Program-made: the position numbers and the translations under genes
Notes under the pieces: model-generated
Databases searched by the model: none
The model's input: only the letters and a program-made list of their open reading frames with translations
What the model was told of the DNA's origin: nothing
DNA from: an uncultured Lachnospiraceae bacterium
GTDB taxonomy: Bacteria > Bacillota > Clostridia > Lachnospirales > Lachnospiraceae
Length of the DNA: 6,816 nucleotides
Reading direction: 5' to 3'
Assembly (NCBI GenBank): GCA_946413945.1
Contig: CAMKMR010000096.1
Span: 1 to 6,816 of the forward strand
In this document: piece after piece, positions 5,830 through 6,816 of the stretch
Layout of the letters: every line of letters starts with the position of its first letter
How positions within the stretch are numbered: position 1 is the stretch's first letter

Positions 5830-6816
5830 TTAGTTATTGATAAGCTTATCTTCTGAAGACCAGCTGTAAAGAGATCTGATCTGCTTACCAACTTCTTCTG
5901 ACTGGTGCTCAGCAGCCATCTTTCTCATAGCCTGGAAATGGATCTTACCATTCTTCATATCCTGCATAAATTCTGAAGCAAATGTACCATCCTGGATATC
6001 TGAAAGAACCTTCTTCATAGCCTTCTTTGTTTCATCTGTAACAACCTTTGGTCCTGTAATGTAATCACCGTACTCAGCTGTATTAGAGATTGAATATCTC
6101 ATTCCTGCAAAACCTGACTGATAGATAAGGTCAACGATAAGCTTCATCTCGTGTACGCACTCGAAGTATGCGTTTCTCGGATCATAACCGGCCTCAACAA
6201 GAGTCTCAAAACCAGCCTGCATAAGTGCGCTTACGCCACCGCAGAGAACTGCCTGCTCACCGAAAAGGTCTGTCTCGGTCTCTACTCTGAATGTTGTCTC
6301 AAGGATACCTGCGCGTGATCCGCCGATGCCTGCGCCGTATGCAAGAGCCTTCTCAAGAGCCTTGCCGCTTGCATCCTGCTGAACAGCTACGAGGCAGGGA
6401 GTTCCCTTGCCTGCCTGATACTCGGAACGTACTGTATGTCCGGGTGCCTTAGGTGCGATCATTGTTACATCTACATCTGCAGGAGGCTTGATAAGGCCAT
6501 AGTTGATATTGAAACCATGAGCGAACATGAGCATATCGCCGGCCTTTAAGTTGGGAGCGATAGACTCCTTGTACATATCAGCCTGCTTCTCATCCGGTGT
6601 GAGGATCATGATAACATCAGCCTGCTTAGCAGCTTCTGCTGTTTCAAATACATTAAGACCCTGCTCTTCAGCTTTCTTCCATGACTTAGAATCCTTGCGA
6701 AGACCTACGATAACGTCAAGTCCTGACTCCTTTAAATTAAGTGCATGTGCGTGACCCTGGCTACCGTAACCGATAATGGCGATTTTCTTGCCTTTCAGTG
6801 CATCGAGATTACATTC
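5830..6816 (-). CDS. ilvC: Ketol-acid reductoisomerase, NADP-type (N-terminus beyond right edge)
   Basis: The enzyme isomerises and reduces 2-acetolactate or 2-aceto-2-hydroxybutyrate with NADPH and Mg2+, the second common step of branched-chain amino acid synthesis. The minus frame is open from 6816 to the stop at 5830 (328 residues). It begins in the segment that aligns with residue 8 of class I enzymes, so about seven residues and the start codon are missing. Visible residues: Rossmann loop GYGSQGHAHALN at 16-27; LRKDSKSW at 39-46, whose Arg, Lys and Ser suit NADPH; H100 in AHGFN; PKAPGHTVRSEY at 122-133; metal ligands D183 and E187 in TDLFGEQ; E219, E223 and S244 in the knotted C-terminal domain. 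Length and C-terminus fit the short class I form. The internal ATG at 6609 lies after the cofactor-binding loop and is not the start. The gene uses more G/C-ending codons than its neighbours, as expected for high expression. Its promoter is outside the window. Confidence 0.98.
   Translation of the reverse strand, partial: ECNLDALKGKKIAIIGYGSQGHAHALNLKESGLDVIVGLRKDSKSWKKAEEQGLNVFETAEAAKQADVIMILTPDEKQADMYKESIAPNLKAGDMLMFAHGFNINYGLIKPPADVDVTMIAPKAPGHTVRSEYQAGKGTPCLVAVQQDASGKALEKALAYGAGIGGSRAGILETTFRVETETDLFGEQAVLCGGVSALMQAGFETLVEAGYDPRNAYFECVHEMKLIVDLIYQSGFAGMRYSISNTAEYGDYITGPKVVTDETKKAMKKVLSDIQDGTFASEFMQDMKNGKIHFQAMRKMAAEHQSEEVGKQIRSLYSWSSEDKLINN

Noticed and set aside
6607..6609. ATG at 6609 as the start of ilvC
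   Set aside because: The same frame continues upstream to the edge and encodes the Rossmann loop GYGSQGHAHALN, so the true start is outside the window.
6527..6754. Plus-strand frame of 75 codons at the right edge
   Set aside because: It is antisense to the NADPH-binding domain of ilvC and has no support of its own.

Overview
This window is an AT-rich segment that fits a low-GC Firmicute of the Lachnospiraceae type, such as Butyrivibrio and relatives. That assignment is an inference from base composition, the polA-coaE pairing and the protein sequences; no taxonomic marker gene is present. All five recognisable genes lie on the minus strand, so the window is transcribed from right to left.

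Right to left: (1) 6816-5830 is ilvC, ketol-acid reductoisomerase of valine, leucine and isoleucine synthesis, complete except for a few N-terminal residues beyond the right edge. It ends at a clean intrinsic terminator (5772-5804). (2) 5829-5243 is a 587-base stretch with no gene I can support, but with a lot of structure. It holds two copies of a short repeat with a GCAA-loop hairpin, a 61-nt bulged stem-loop followed by five T, a 95-nt inverted repeat with a G-rich (C-rich in RNA) loop followed by eight T, two extended -10 candidates and a perfect 14-bp palindrome. (3) 5242-1439 is a tight gene group: a small membrane protein with an anti-sigma-like zinc-binding N-terminus, then polA (overlapping it by 23 bp), then coaE (17 bp after polA). 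(4) 1373-1 is a membrane-anchored diguanylate cyclase-type protein that runs off the left edge before its GG(D/E)EF signature.

The zinc-finger protein, DNA polymerase I and dephospho-CoA kinase are probably co-transcribed from a promoter between 5242 and 5400; polA has its own strong ribosome binding site inside the end of the upstream gene. The GGDEF gene follows coaE after 65 bp and may be read through or have its own promoter. The genes themselves are ordinary housekeeping and signalling genes, and I found no convincing new multi-gene system. The part most worth a second look is the structured spacer between ilvC and the zinc-finger gene. It may contain a short RNA of about 150 nt (about 5548 to 5401, minus strand) ending in an unusually long terminator with alternative pairings, next to a REP-like repeat element.
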